DNA of 64,000 bases from Flavobacterium omnivorum (GCF_900099915.1 NZ_FNDB01000011.1:37822-101821); one strand, 5' to 3'. Shown: positions 44,966-54,617, counted from the stretch's first letter. The notes: a model not told the origin generated them from the letters alone. A program made the numbers and translations.

Positions 44966-45769
44966 TTAAACCACCCATTTCTTCAATTGTCTCTGAATCC
45001 CTCTTTGTATTTGGTCAAAATCTGGAAGGTCTTTTATTTGGTCGCTCATGGATTTTTGCCATCTTGCTTTGTATTGCGGTAATTTTTGCTCCAACTTTTT
45101 ATAAAAATCTGCTGGATCAAGTTCTTTACTTTCACATTTATTTTTGAATTCTGATGTATAAAAATCAATATCCATACCATGTACTTCGAGTAAATACCAT
45201 ATATCATAGTAATCTCTTGGTTGCATTCGTTGCATTACGCAGCGTAATTTTTCTACTAATAGTTCTTCTAAAGGGTAACACAATAGTTTATATTCTTCTT
45301 CGTCTGAATATTCAATTATTGCTTGTTTTATAACTGGTTCAAATTCTAATTTTTCACTTCTTGAAATATCAACTTTCACTTTCTTATTATTTCCAAATCC
45401 GCCAAGTGGCCCCACATAACTGATATAGAAATTTATCCCGCCATCTTCATGCTCGTTATCATCAATTATCTCTAATGGAATGTTTGCTTCTTCTTTTACA
45501 TACTCAAAAGTTTCTTTGAACCATTCGAAAATTTGTTCATTTGTGATATTGTTGTCTAGCAACGTAAAATCTAAATCTTCAGAAAAGCGATAATCAGCAA
45601 AATAGATTTTCTTGAGTACGGTTCCGCCTTTGAACACAATGATTTTTGAAAGTTTTTTGTGTTCCGAAACACCTTTTAATATCCAAGACAATATATAATC
45701 CTTTTCGATTTGTTGGTCACGAACTTCAACTTCGCGTGCTTTTTTTTGTATTTCTCCTGGTTTAATCAT
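44966..45769 (-). CDS. abiEii: AbiEii-type nucleotidyltransferase toxin
   Basis: This 267-residue toxin of the type IV-classed AbiE system belongs to the DUF1814/DNA polymerase-beta nucleotidyltransferase superfamily. The motif-I residues are Gly48-Gly49-Thr50 (VFKGGTVLKK) and motif II is Ser63-Glu64-Asp65-Leu66-Asp67 (FSEDLDFTLL), which are the catalytic GS-like and DxD positions. Further family motifs around VDISRSEKLEF and EELLVEKLRCVMQRMQPRDYYDIWYLL are intact, so the toxin looks active. Such toxins transfer nucleotides to tRNA or bind GTP to stop growth on phage infection. The ATG overlaps the antitoxin stop by 4 nt (ATGA), so the pair is translationally coupled. Confidence 0.9.
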   Translation of the reverse strand: MIKPGEIQKKAREVEVRDQQIEKDYILSWILKGVSEHKKLSKIIVFKGGTVLKKIYFADYRFSEDLDFTLLDNNITNEQIFEWFKETFEYVKEEANIPLEIIDDNEHEDGGINFYISYVGPLGGFGNNKKVKVDISRSEKLEFEPVIKQAIIEYSDEEEYKLLCYPLEELLVEKLRCVMQRMQPRDYYDIWYLLEVHGMDIDFYTSEFKNKCESKELDPADFYKKLEQKLPQYKARWQKSMSDQIKDLPDFDQIQRGIQRQLKKWVV

Positions 45770-46587
45770 GTGTAAATGGCTGACTTAATTGTTTCTGTTT
45801 CTAAATTTTGTTGAATACTCCATCGGCTTATCATTTTGCCAGATTTGGGTAATTCGGTATCCAATAATACATAGGAAGTTGTTTTTATATTTAATAGTTC
45901 TTGAATAATTTCGTTATCAATTTCCAAGATTTCCAGCAAAAACCCTAATCGTTTAATCACCGCTTGGGATTTGAATTTTATAGCGTACTCTAATAATTTA
46001 TTGAAATCAATCTTATTTCGAATTTCGTGAATTGCTTTAGCTATTTCTACAATTCCACCTGCATAATCTGGTTTGAACAGACAGTCCACAATAGTTTTTT
46101 CTAAATCAGAACAAACGACCTTATTGAAATTATCAATCCACATTTTTTTCTCTCCAAAAAAATGATTTTCATTATGATAAATAAATTGGAAAGTAATATT
46201 CTTAACTTTAATTTCGGATGGCCTCATTTGTTTTGATACTACGATTTGTTCTTTTAGTGATGGTTGGGTTATAAGATTATGAATTTGTAAAGCCGAGTAA
46301 TAACCAATATAATGTTTTGTATCTTTTACTAAATATTTGGCCATCAAATGCCAATCGGGCATAAAAGTTTCTGCATTTTCTTCATAAGGTATGATATAAT
46401 AAACACCTTCTTTTAGCCTCATTAGCAGTCCTCTTTTTGTCATATCGCTAAGTAATTTACTAACCGTGTTTTCTTTCGACAAAGGCAAAACTTTTAAAGC
46501 TTCTTTATATTCAAAACAAATTATATTCTTTCCATTAAAGTAAGAAAGGATCTCGTTAGATTGAGTTGAAATATTTTTATGTTTCAT
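45766..46587 (-). CDS. abiEi: AbiEi-type antitoxin and transcriptional autorepressor
   Basis: This 273-residue antitoxin has an N-terminal winged helix domain (about 8-75: NEILSYFNGKNIICFEYKEALKVLP, SDMTKRGLLMRLKEGVYYI). A larger C-terminal domain follows, containing YIGYYSALQIHNL, VVCSDLEKTIVDCLFKPDYAGGIVEIAKAI and FKSQAVIKRLGFLLE, which are typical of AbiEi_4-type proteins. AbiEi both neutralises the AbiEii toxin and represses the operon by binding repeats in the promoter. Two such repeat copies are visible directly upstream. The stop TGA overlaps the toxin start. Confidence 0.88.
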   Translation of the reverse strand: MKHKNISTQSNEILSYFNGKNIICFEYKEALKVLPLSKENTVSKLLSDMTKRGLLMRLKEGVYYIIPYEENAETFMPDWHLMAKYLVKDTKHYIGYYSALQIHNLITQPSLKEQIVVSKQMRPSEIKVKNITFQFIYHNENHFFGEKKMWIDNFNKVVCSDLEKTIVDCLFKPDYAGGIVEIAKAIHEIRNKIDFNKLLEYAIKFKSQAVIKRLGFLLEILEIDNEIIQELLNIKTTSYVLLDTELPKSGKMISRWSIQQNLETETIKSAIYT

Positions 46588-46597
46588 AGTGTATATA

Positions 46598-46723
46598 TGA
46601 GTTTAAAGCTCACTACAATGATACAAAATACAATTATAATGTTAATCATATTTTACATTTAATTTATGTATTATAGTTGTATGATGAGTTTTTAACTCAT
46701 TAAATTGATATAAAAGATAATTT
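46598..46723. promoter_or_regulatory. candidate AbiEi operator: two similar repeats
   Basis: Two related copies of a roughly 40-nt unit starting TGAGTTTAAAGCTCA (46598-46637) and TGAGTTTTTAACTCA (46685-46723) lie 87 nt apart upstream of abiEi. Each begins with an inverted repeat; the right one is perfect (ATGAGTT/AACTCAT, 46684-46700). AbiEi antitoxins are known to repress by binding paired repeats here. The right copy also lies 18 bp from the stop of the primase-helicase gene. Confidence 0.55.
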
Positions 46724-46740
46724 TTACAATCCGATTTTCA

Positions 46741-49700
46741 TCAAAAAAGCCTTTCTTCAATCAGATCTTTCCAAATAATAAAACCTTTTCTATTGACTGA
46801 ATAATCATGGAGTATTCTGCTAAAATTATCTGGTTGATTTTCTATAAAAGCTTGTCTACCATTATTTTTAATGGAATTTAGGTAGTTATCAATTTGTTTT
46901 AATTTATCAGGAATTGATTGTTTGTCATTGTCAAAATGCCAGATATAGGTTGCTTCTTCTGTGTTTAAGGTTTCTAAAACGATATGAAATCCTGTTTTTC
47001 CTGCTAAAAGAAAAACAAATGAAAATGGATTCAAAACAAATCTAATTTTAAGAATAGTTCTCTCGTGATGTTCGGCTAAATAGTGTAAATGCTTTTGGTG
47101 TTTGTAGTTTTGATTCTGCAAAAAATCAATCAATAATTCATCTCCAGAATCATATAATTTGACATTATTTTCATTTTGTAATTGATTTATATCGAATAAA
47201 TTTTCTTTGCCAATTCCATTTGGTTTTCCCAAGAAAGTCTTTATTATAAACTTAAACTTTACGCTTTCAATCAATTCTCTGGTTATCTTTTTTAGATCAT
47301 TGGAGAATGCAAATTGTGAAATTAGTTTTCCGTCTTCGAATTCAGCATAAATGGAAATTGAGATATTTTTAATTTTGAGTGTCTTGGAGAAATAAGCTTT
47401 CAAAACTTCAAATTCTGGTCTTATTTCAAAGTTTTCAATATCAAATTCAAGCTCGATTTTCATTTCTGAAACATCATAATTAAAAGAGATACTTCCGTAA
47501 CGAAATTCAAGTTTTTCAAATTGAATCTTTACTTTTTTATCAATAATGAAAGTGTTATTTGAAACAATAATTTCTTCTTCAGGTTCATCAAATAAAGTCG
47601 CCTGTTTGTCAATTTTCCTGTAATAGACATTTCTTTTTAGAAACATCTTGTTCAAATAATCAATCTTACTATCACGATAATCATAAATAGTTGGCGTTAT
47701 TTCCGACCGTTGCACTCTACCGATGTATTGAATTAGTTTTCCTTCAAAAGAAAACGGATAAACCAGAAAAAGACAATTGGCATTTTGTAAATCGGTTCCT
47801 TCTCCAAAGAATTGTCCAGTAGTAATTAGCACTTGATAGTTTCCTTCTTTAAGCAATTTCCATTTTGAATTTTTACTACTTTCAGAATCTTCTCCACTCA
47901 ACGTAATTAATTCATAAGACTGTTTTAAATATTGATAAAGCGAGTCAATGTGTTCTTTTCGTTCGGTAATAATAATGGCTTTTTTATCCGATTTTAATTC
48001 ATTGATGACATCTTCAAGAATTGCTTTGTTTCGAGTAGAATCGTGAACCAGGATTTTTGATACCGTTTCAAATTTGTCCGTTTTTGAATTGAATGGAACA
48101 TCAAGTTCTGTGTTTCTAATAATGATTTTAGGTTTTTTAGTAGTGCTGATTTCATCTGACTTTATCTCGACAATAACTTCACCCAAATGAATAAAAATTA
48201 ATTTGCTATCATTATATTTTCGGAATGGAGTTGCCGTCAATCCATATAAATAAAAGGTTTGCAATTTTGAAATTGTATTTCTGAATGTTTCCGCAGGAAT
48301 ATGATGGCATTCATCCAAAATAATAGTGCCAAAAGCATTTAAAAATTTTACTGTGTCATACTTTTCTAGTTCTTTTGACAAACTTTGAATCATAGCAACC
48401 GTTATTTGCTTACCGATTTTGGTTTTTCCTTGACCAATTTTTCCAATCTCATTTTTTGGAATTCCTAGAAAAGTTTCAAAACTTTCTATTCATTGGACTG
48501 CAATTTGTTTTCGATGTGTGATGATCAATGCACATTGCTTTTTCTCTGCAATAATTTTTAGACCAACGATAGTTTTTCCAAAACCTGGAGGAGCTACAAT
48601 TACTCCTAAATCTTTCTTTGCAATCGTTTTAATCACTATTTGCTGGTGTTCTAGGATTTGTGCGTTGAATAAAAAAGAAACTTCTTTTAATTTTTTCCTT
48701 TCATCCTTGAAATCATATTCAATTTTATTTTCTCTACAAAAGCGAATTATTTTTCCAATAAAACCTCTTGGAATAATTACTTCATTTTCCGTTTCTTCAA
48801 CCAGTTTGAAATATCGTTCTGTTTCAAAAATATTTTTGCACATCTTCTTTTTGACTAAAAATTCCACATTTAGAAAATTCAATTCTTCTTTTAGAAAATT
48901 GATTAGTGAAGTTGAAATAGCATTGCGATTAATTTTTACGTCATTTGCCAATCTTATTGTTAACTTTTCATTGTATAATTTTGGTACAATCGAAGCAGCA
49001 ATATTTTGTTGTGTATTATGAATTTGGTATAATTCATCCAATTTTGTTGTCGAAATTTTTTGAATGTTCTTTATGAAATCCCATTGATTTGGAATTGGTT
49101 CTAGATTTTCTATATCGATAAAACAACTATTCCCTTGTTCAAATGTTTTCTTATGCAGCGGAAGTGCTATCAAATTTCCAAATCCTTTTCCAGAAAGAAA
49201 ATCTTGATTGGGAAACATCCTGTCAAAACTAGAACTTTTGTCAAACAAAGAAAAAACGCCTGTTTGCTCTAAAATTGAAATAAATAGCTTCCTGCTTTTT
49301 ATTGCTGGATAAGGTTGTTCAAAGAATATCCAAACGTGCCCACCTTTGCCTGAACGAGAGTGTTCCAAATAGGCAGAAATTCTTTTTTGATTACAAGCAT
49401 TTATAAACTTTTTACAGTCATCAATCCAATCGACTTTATCAAAATCTGCAACAATAAACCACGAAGTGTTGTCTTTGAGTAAAGGATAAATTACAATATA
49501 TTGTTCGCCGTTTAAGTGTTTTTCAATCTGTCTTTCTGTATATGGTAGGTATTCTTTATCTGTATAGGTTTGGAAAGTTCCACCATTCATTTTATGAGCT
49601 CGATACCGATATGGATCATAAAAGTAGGCTGGCATATAACCACTTTTGTTACCTTTTTCCCAGCGAACCGCAAACACATCTTCTCTTCCTGCAAAAATAG

Positions 49701-49743
49701 ATTTGAATAGTTGGATGTTATTTATTGGGTTTGATATTTGCAT
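46741..49743 (-). pseudogene. TOTE-type primase-helicase with in-frame TGA
   Basis: A 999-residue protein is implied if TGA at 48490-48492 (codon 418) is read as the expected Trp. Residues 1-240 are an archaeo-eukaryotic-type primase of the TOTE conflict system: FKSIFAGREDVFAVRWEK near the start, catalytic Asp100/Asp102 in VADFD, SGKGGHVWIFF with His136, and FGNLIALPLH. A superfamily II helicase follows, with Walker A APPGFGKT (384-391), DECHH (477-481), LTATP (about 502) and a motif VI QYIGRVQRS. Codons 419-450 stay open in frame across the TGA, where HRKQIAVQ is followed by IESFETFLGIP, the usual QW position of such helicases. TGG to TGA is a single-base change. Confidence 0.85.
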
Positions 49744-50043
49744 AATCAGTTCTTTAAAGGAATTACAAATATATTAAAGTCAAAAGTTAGAATGGTTGGT
49801 TTATATTGGGAAATATGATTTAAATATATTGAAATCAATTTTTTAAAATCGGTGAGGAATTAAAATTTTAGTAACTTTATTCTTCAAAACAATCAGCTAA
49901 CAATTTCAAATCTTCAAGTAAAAGGTTCGAATTTTGTACCATAAGGTTCACTTTAAACCGATACTTTCACTAGTATTGGTTTTTTTGTTTTTATAATTTT
50001 TTAAACTCCTTTATTTATGGTATTTTTATAAAAAATAGACTGC
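49744..50043. other. right edge of the island
   Basis: This 300-bp AT-rich stretch has no gene. It carries the T-loop-like motif (49924-49932), the att-like repeat (49947-49992) and the presumed promoter of the ddpX-like gene. Confidence 0.6.
49947..49992 (+). repeat. right att-like direct repeat
   Basis: Copy of 44213-44258 with one base difference. It retains the hairpin AAACCGATAC/GTATTGGTTT (one G-U pair) and the T-run, so it may still act as a terminator. Confidence 0.75.
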
Positions 50044-50703
50044 ATGCTTTCTTACTTCAAACTTCTCGCCCCTTTTTGTGTCTTATTTTGTTTCGCTTCT
50101 TGTAAGTCGCAAGCCATTTTCTCTGATAAAATAGAATTAAATAGTTCAGCAAGCAATGACACCACATTTGTAAATTTGAAAGAGTACAATAGTGATTTTG
50201 TGTATGACATGAAGTACGCAACAGAAGATAATTTTCTAAAGACAAAAGTGTACGATTGTGCGGAATGTTTTTTAAGGTTAAAAACGGTGAAGGCTCTTAT
50301 TGAAGCCAATAAAAAATTCATTGAAAAAGGATGTAAAATCAAAATTTTTGATTGTTACCGCCCTTTAGATATTCAGAAGAAAATGTGGGCTATAGTTTCG
50401 AATCCAAAATATGTAGCAAATCCTGCAAAGGGCTCTATTCATAATAGAGGAGGAGCGATAGATATTACTTTGGTAGATAGTAGCGGAACTGAGCTCGATA
50501 TGGGTACCACATTCGATTTTTTTGGAATCGAAGCAAGTCATAACTATACGAATATTTCAGAAACAGTAAAACAAAATAGAATACTATTAAAGACCCTTAT
50601 GACAAATAGTGGATTCAATTCTTTTGATTCCGAATGGTGGCATTACAATTTGAAGTCAGGTTTGAATGATAAAGTATCTAATGCTAAATGGGATTGCAAA
50701 TAG
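50044..50703 (+). CDS. ddpX: D-alanyl-D-alanine dipeptidase (VanX/DdpX family) lipoprotein
   Basis: This 219-residue M15D peptidase has a lipoprotein signal (CFASC, Cys20), which puts it in the periplasm or outer membrane. The transition-state Arg106 is in DCYRPLD. Zinc ligands His133 and Asp140 lie in SIHNRGGAIDIT, and Glu197 and His200 in SEWWHY, matching VanX (Arg71, His116, Asp123, Glu181, His184). It hydrolyses D-Ala-D-Ala; in the absence of vanA/vanH genes a murein-recycling or nutrient role is more likely than glycopeptide resistance. The gene is convergent with the 50708-51274 gene, only 4 bp away. Confidence 0.88.
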   Translation: MLSYFKLLAPFCVLFCFASCKSQAIFSDKIELNSSASNDTTFVNLKEYNSDFVYDMKYATEDNFLKTKVYDCAECFLRLKTVKALIEANKKFIEKGCKIKIFDCYRPLDIQKKMWAIVSNPKYVANPAKGSIHNRGGAIDITLVDSSGTELDMGTTFDFFGIEASHNYTNISETVKQNRILLKTLMTNSGFNSFDSEWWHYNLKSGLNDKVSNAKWDCK

Positions 50704-50707
50704 AATC

Positions 50708-51274
50708 TTATTCTATACATTGTAGGTAATTAATGAAGTAGGTTTCCGGATTGTACACTTCATTTGTCAATTCTGATATAAACTCTTTTTTGAAGATATA
50801 GTCTTCTGTGTCGGTCAAATATTTAATACGCATCAGGGTAACGGGAGCTTTTTTTAATTCTTCAAAACTACCTTTCATAAACATGAAAACGCCAGAATTA
50901 ATTCTGTTATCAAAACCTTTATCATCGCGTAATAGCGTTCCGCAATTTTCTTGATCCACATGCATTAATGTAATTATTTTTCCATTATTTAATTGTAAAA
51001 ATAATTTAGAATTTTTATCAAAGCAATTTGCTTTGATAAAATCTTTGCTTTTTTGTAGTAGTTGTATGCTCAATGTTGGCATGCCATCTGTTAACGCAAG
51101 CGAACAAAAAATATAACTAGAATTTCCAGCAAATTTTTTTTCACTAATCATGTATTCCTTGGTTGATTTGTAGGTTCCAATGGAGTCAATAACGTTAGCG
51201 CTGTAATCACAAGGTTTTTGGGCAAATAGACTGCAGCTGAAAAGAAAGAAGGCTAGAAGGAGCAAGTGTTTCAT
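50708..51274 (-). CDS. hypothetical exported protein
   Basis: This 188-residue protein has a signal peptide (about 1-19, ending Ser-Leu-Phe-Ala-Gln) and several cysteines in the mature part. No domain was recognised. Alternating strands such as LTDGMPTLSIQLLQ and NGKIITLMHVDQENCGTLL suggest a small beta-rich periplasmic fold. It lies 1 nt downstream of the methyltransferase gene and is probably in one transcript with the methyltransferase and AI-2E genes. Confidence 0.7.
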   Translation of the reverse strand: MKHLLLLAFFLFSCSLFAQKPCDYSANVIDSIGTYKSTKEYMISEKKFAGNSSYIFCSLALTDGMPTLSIQLLQKSKDFIKANCFDKNSKLFLQLNNGKIITLMHVDQENCGTLLRDDKGFDNRINSGVFMFMKGSFEELKKAPVTLMRIKYLTDTEDYIFKKEFISELTNEVYNPETYFINYLQCIE

Positions 51275-51275
51275 T

Positions 51276-52457
51276 TTATATTATTTTGGTGCAAATTAAA
51301 ACTATTTTATGGTTATTTGAATCAGTTGTGAAAAAACAGTAATTCTTTCCTCCATCTTTGATTTTCCATTTTTTCCGAATAGTTTCGACACTATCTGGAA
51401 AATTTCTTGTAGTTAGATTAGCTTGTTTCTTTTCTAAATAAACTTTCATCTCCGATTTATGGTATGGTATTGCGTGTAGAATTTCAAAAGTACGTCCTGG
51501 AAATGAAATGAAATTATCAGAAGTGTAAAGATGAGAGTGTTTTTGTATTTTATTTAAATTGTAAAATGTTCCAACTTCATCGAATCCACCTGATTTCATG
51601 ATGGCGCTATTGGGTTCATATAAATACTTTTGTGGACTACTGTAATTTGGAATTTTAGAATTTTTGTTTAAAATAAAATCGAATAGTTCAATTTCATCCT
51701 TAACGATATTAGCAGTCTTGATCTCTGTAGTGCCACAATAATCTTTGTGTAATTCCCATAATAATTCTTTTACCTCATTTTCAATAGCAACAATATGGAT
51801 TGTTTTTACATGTTGCAATTCAGATAATCCAGCTGAAATATCTAGAAGAGGTGCTGTTTTTATTAAAATCGCATTCGAATTTTTAAAATAAAAAGCTAGA
51901 TTTTCTGGAACATTTGGCAAACAATCTTTGAGCATAAATACTTTTCCTTTTGAATCATTTCTTCTAGACGGATCAATATAAATCCAACCCCAGGTAGTTT
52001 TTAAAGCTTTTAAAGTGTCCATGCTGTCTGCGGAATGGCAAATGATGTTGGGAATATTTAATTGTTTAAAATTATGTTGAACGATAGCAGATAATGCTGG
52101 ATTTATTTCGCAATGGGCTACTTTTTCTATCTTTTTTGCAAAATAATAATCGTCAACTCCAAAACCTCCAGTTAAATCAATTAGAGATTTTCCCGATACA
52201 ATTGAGGCTTTATAGGAAGCGGTTGTTTCAGATGATGTTTGTTCTATCGAAATTTTACTTGGATAAATTATATTTTTGGTTGCAAACCAAGTTGGTAATT
52301 TGTTTTTTGCTTTTGTCTTTGCTTCTATTTGGCTCAAAACAGTAGTCCAATTGGACTCTGGAAATGGATTTTTTTGAAGTGCTAACTTTGATATGTTTAC
52401 ACCAATATTATCATCTATAAAAGCTTGTATTGCTGGATTTAATAGTGCTGTGTCCAC
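51276..52457 (-). CDS. class I SAM-dependent methyltransferase with THUMP-like domain
   Basis: This 393-residue protein has a Rossmann methyltransferase core. Motif I is LIDLTGGFGVDD (residues 92-103), an acidic residue is in HCEINP, and IYIDPSRR has Asp162-Pro163. A C-terminal THUMP-like RNA-binding region (about 300-393) contains PFPE-independent strands such as SFPGRTFEILHAIPY and KKWKIKDGGKNYCFF. The family (THUMP-like domain proteins) is thought to methylate RNA, but no specific target is known. The neighbours are the AI-2E gene (2 nt upstream) and the exported protein gene (1 nt downstream). Confidence 0.82.
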   Translation of the reverse strand: MDTALLNPAIQAFIDDNIGVNISKLALQKNPFPESNWTTVLSQIEAKTKAKNKLPTWFATKNIIYPSKISIEQTSSETTASYKASIVSGKSLIDLTGGFGVDDYYFAKKIEKVAHCEINPALSAIVQHNFKQLNIPNIICHSADSMDTLKALKTTWGWIYIDPSRRNDSKGKVFMLKDCLPNVPENLAFYFKNSNAILIKTAPLLDISAGLSELQHVKTIHIVAIENEVKELLWELHKDYCGTTEIKTANIVKDEIELFDFILNKNSKIPNYSSPQKYLYEPNSAIMKSGGFDEVGTFYNLNKIQKHSHLYTSDNFISFPGRTFEILHAIPYHKSEMKVYLEKKQANLTTRNFPDSVETIRKKWKIKDGGKNYCFFTTDSNNHKIVLICTKII

Positions 52458-52459
52458 AA

Positions 52460-53551
52460 TTAAATACCTTTAGTCAACAACATGATTATTTTGTTTTCAG
52501 GGAAGAATTCTTTACCAATGACCTTTATTATTGTATAAAGAGGAACTGCTACCACCATTCCAAGAATTCCAAAAAGGAAACCTGCAATCAGAATTACTAG
52601 GAAAATTTCCAAAGGGTGTGAGCTTACACTTTTAGAAAAAATGATAGGTTGAGAAAAGTTGTTGTCAATTATTTGTACCATCCAAAAACCAATTAAAACG
52701 TATATTGTTGTTGGTAAAATTTCAGATTGAAAATCAGTGCCCAAATTACTTAGCATTGTCAAAATTGCGGCTAACACCGAAGCAATTAAAGGTCCGATAT
52801 AGGGAATAATGTTTAACACAGCACAGAGAAAAGCAATAACAAGCGTATTAGGTACTCCAAAAATAAACAGGACAATCATATATAAAATAAATACGATGAA
52901 CAATTGAAGCAATAAGCCAATAAAATAGCGCGACAACAAGTGGTTTATTTTATCTAAAGAATGTAAGATTTGGTCCTCATGGCTATTTGGAATTAATTTT
53001 TTGGCACCAACAATAAACATCAACCGGTCTTTTAGAAAGAAGAAGGTTATGAATAGAATCGATCCTAATGCTACTCCTAAGCTGCTAATGGTATTCAGGA
53101 TTGTGTTTAAAAAATTAGGGATAAAATTAAAGTTTACCTTAGAGGTTACGTTAGCCTCCTTTAAAAGTTGTGCAGAATCAATCTGATGGCTTTCAAGGAA
53201 CACACTTATTTGCTCCATTAATTGAACAATATCTTTTTCAATTTCTATTGTATTTAGTAAGGAAAGATTTTGTCCCTGTGATAAAACCAACGGAACAAAC
53301 ATCATTATAAAACCGAAGATAATTAATATAAAAATGAATAAAACTAGTATTGTAGCAAAGATATGATTGAATTTTAGCCGTCTTTTAAAAAAGTCTAAAA
53401 TGGGATTTCCAATCAATGTCATTATAAACGATATTACCAGATATATTAAGACCGATTGAATTTGGTAAAAAAATAATAAAATTAAACCGCAGAAAGCTAA
53501 AGTCAATAGCGCTCTCAAAATACCGTTGGAAATCGTCTTTGATGTAATCAT
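52460..53551 (-). CDS. AI-2E family transporter
   Basis: This 363-residue membrane protein has about eight helices and the family pattern of paired N-terminal helices (TLAFCGLILLFFYQIQSVLIYLV). A long extracytoplasmic loop (about 95-150) follows. The C-terminal motif LNIIPYIGPLIASVLAAILTML and PLEIFLVILIAGFLFGILGMVVAVPLYTIIKV complete the family signature. The family includes TqsA (AI-2 exporter) and sodium/proton antiporters, and the substrate here is unknown. It is first of a tight three-gene unit with the methyltransferase and the exported protein. Confidence 0.9.
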   Translation of the reverse strand: MITSKTISNGILRALLTLAFCGLILLFFYQIQSVLIYLVISFIMTLIGNPILDFFKRRLKFNHIFATILVLFIFILIIFGFIMMFVPLVLSQGQNLSLLNTIEIEKDIVQLMEQISVFLESHQIDSAQLLKEANVTSKVNFNFIPNFLNTILNTISSLGVALGSILFITFFFLKDRLMFIVGAKKLIPNSHEDQILHSLDKINHLLSRYFIGLLLQLFIVFILYMIVLFIFGVPNTLVIAFLCAVLNIIPYIGPLIASVLAAILTMLSNLGTDFQSEILPTTIYVLIGFWMVQIIDNNFSQPIIFSKSVSSHPLEIFLVILIAGFLFGILGMVVAVPLYTIIKVIGKEFFPENKIIMLLTKGI

Positions 53552-53580
53552 TTTATATTTTTAGTTGGTAAATATAAAAA

Positions 53581-53607
53581 AAAACTCGCTAACAAGTAGC
53601 GAGTTTT
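53581..53607 (-). terminator. terminator after the first M43 protease gene
   Basis: Perfect 11-bp inverted repeat (53581-53591 AAAACTCGCTA and 53597-53607) with a 5-nt loop, followed on the minus strand by a T-run, 23 bp past the stop. Confidence 0.9.
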
Positions 53608-53629
53608 GAATTCTTAAAAAACTAAAAAA

Positions 53630-54577
53630 CTACAATCTGAAACTTGCTCTTGATCCACCAGAAACAAAAACGGCAGCCATTCTTGATTTTTGACCGTTAG
53701 AGAACATATACATTCCTCTATCATCAGTATAATCCATATAGTTCATTGTCATTTCAACTGGGTTACCAGAACAAGTACTGTAATGTGGATATGCTGGAAC
53801 TCCAGAATTTGCTGCATTGTGAGTAGGTGTATCAGATACTAAATCACTACCACAAGTTGCATCACCCCAAATATGGCGTAAGTTCATCCAGTGTCCTACT
53901 TCATGAGTTGCTGTTCTTCCTAAGTTAAAAGGGTAAACGGCTGTGCCAGTATTTCCTAAATATTTTGAATCAATTACAACACCATCAGTAGAAGAAGACC
54001 CACCAGGAAATTGAGCATAACCTAAGATTCCACCTCCAATAGTACAAGCCCAAAGGTTCATCCTAGTAGTTGGAGTTGTTGGAGCAATTCCGCCTTGAGA
54101 AGCAATTTTCATAGCGTCGTTAGTACCCCAAGAAGTTTTTGTAGTAGCTTTTCTATAAATAGCTTCTAGTACAAAAGAGATTTCTACGTTCGCTTTAACA
54201 CCGGCAAATAAAGAAGGAACTTGATTAAAATCCGAATTTGCTGCGTTAAAATCTTTATTTAAAACATCAATCTGGGATTGAATTTGTGCTAAGGAAATAT
54301 TTTCAGCAGTGGTTCTGTAAAGAACATTCACTACAACCGGGATTTCAATTTTTCCATTTACTAAACGACCAGTCAACATTGATTTTTGTGTGAATGCTTC
54401 AATTTCATTCATTCTTAACGCTAAAGAAGGATCTGCCTTCATTTGTGCTGCTAGGACTTCTTGAGATGCGCAACCACGTTTTGCAATAGCATCTGCTGAT
54501 GGAGTAATTTCTGTTGTGTCATTTTGACAAGAAAAAAGCATTAATAATGCTACAGCAGATAAGAGAATTTTTTTCAT
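53630..54577 (-). CDS. M43 family zinc metalloprotease lipoprotein (copy 1)
   Basis: This 315-residue cytophagalysin/pappalysin-type protease has a lipoprotein signal (LMLFSC, Cys17), a propeptide (about 30-75) and a catalytic domain. The zinc motif is His225-Glu-Val-Gly-His229-Trp-Met-Asn-Leu-Arg-His235. A Met-turn follows in MNYMDYTDDRGMYMFSNGQ, with the disulfide-forming cysteines in ATCGSDLVSDTP and YSTCSG. It degrades extracellular protein. It is about 75 percent identical by eye to the next upstream gene, so the two are recent tandem paralogues. The last residues differ (RASFRL versus RAGFGI). Confidence 0.92.
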   Translation of the reverse strand: MKKILLSAVALLMLFSCQNDTTEITPSADAIAKRGCASQEVLAAQMKADPSLALRMNEIEAFTQKSMLTGRLVNGKIEIPVVVNVLYRTTAENISLAQIQSQIDVLNKDFNAANSDFNQVPSLFAGVKANVEISFVLEAIYRKATTKTSWGTNDAMKIASQGGIAPTTPTTRMNLWACTIGGGILGYAQFPGGSSSTDGVVIDSKYLGNTGTAVYPFNLGRTATHEVGHWMNLRHIWGDATCGSDLVSDTPTHNAANSGVPAYPHYSTCSGNPVEMTMNYMDYTDDRGMYMFSNGQKSRMAAVFVSGGSRASFRL

Positions 54578-54589
54578 AATAAGGTTGAT

Positions 54590-54617
54590 ATAAATTAATA
54601 GATTTGGTTAATTATTT
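54590..54617 (-). promoter_or_regulatory. conserved upstream segment of the M43 genes (copy 1)
   Basis: 28 nt upstream of the first M43 gene are identical to 55788-55815 upstream of its paralogue. Both copies lie at about the same distance from the ATG, so this is probably shared promoter/5' UTR retained after duplication. Confidence 0.6.

Noticed and set aside
48490..48492. TGA recoded as tryptophan or selenocysteine
   Set aside because: TGA is used as a normal stop in abiEi and the disrupted DUF421 frame, Trp is encoded by TGG throughout, and no SECIS-like hairpin is seen. A point mutation is simpler.
50044..50703. Vancomycin resistance locus
   Set aside because: Only the dipeptidase is present, with a lipoprotein signal and no vanA/vanH-like genes nearby.
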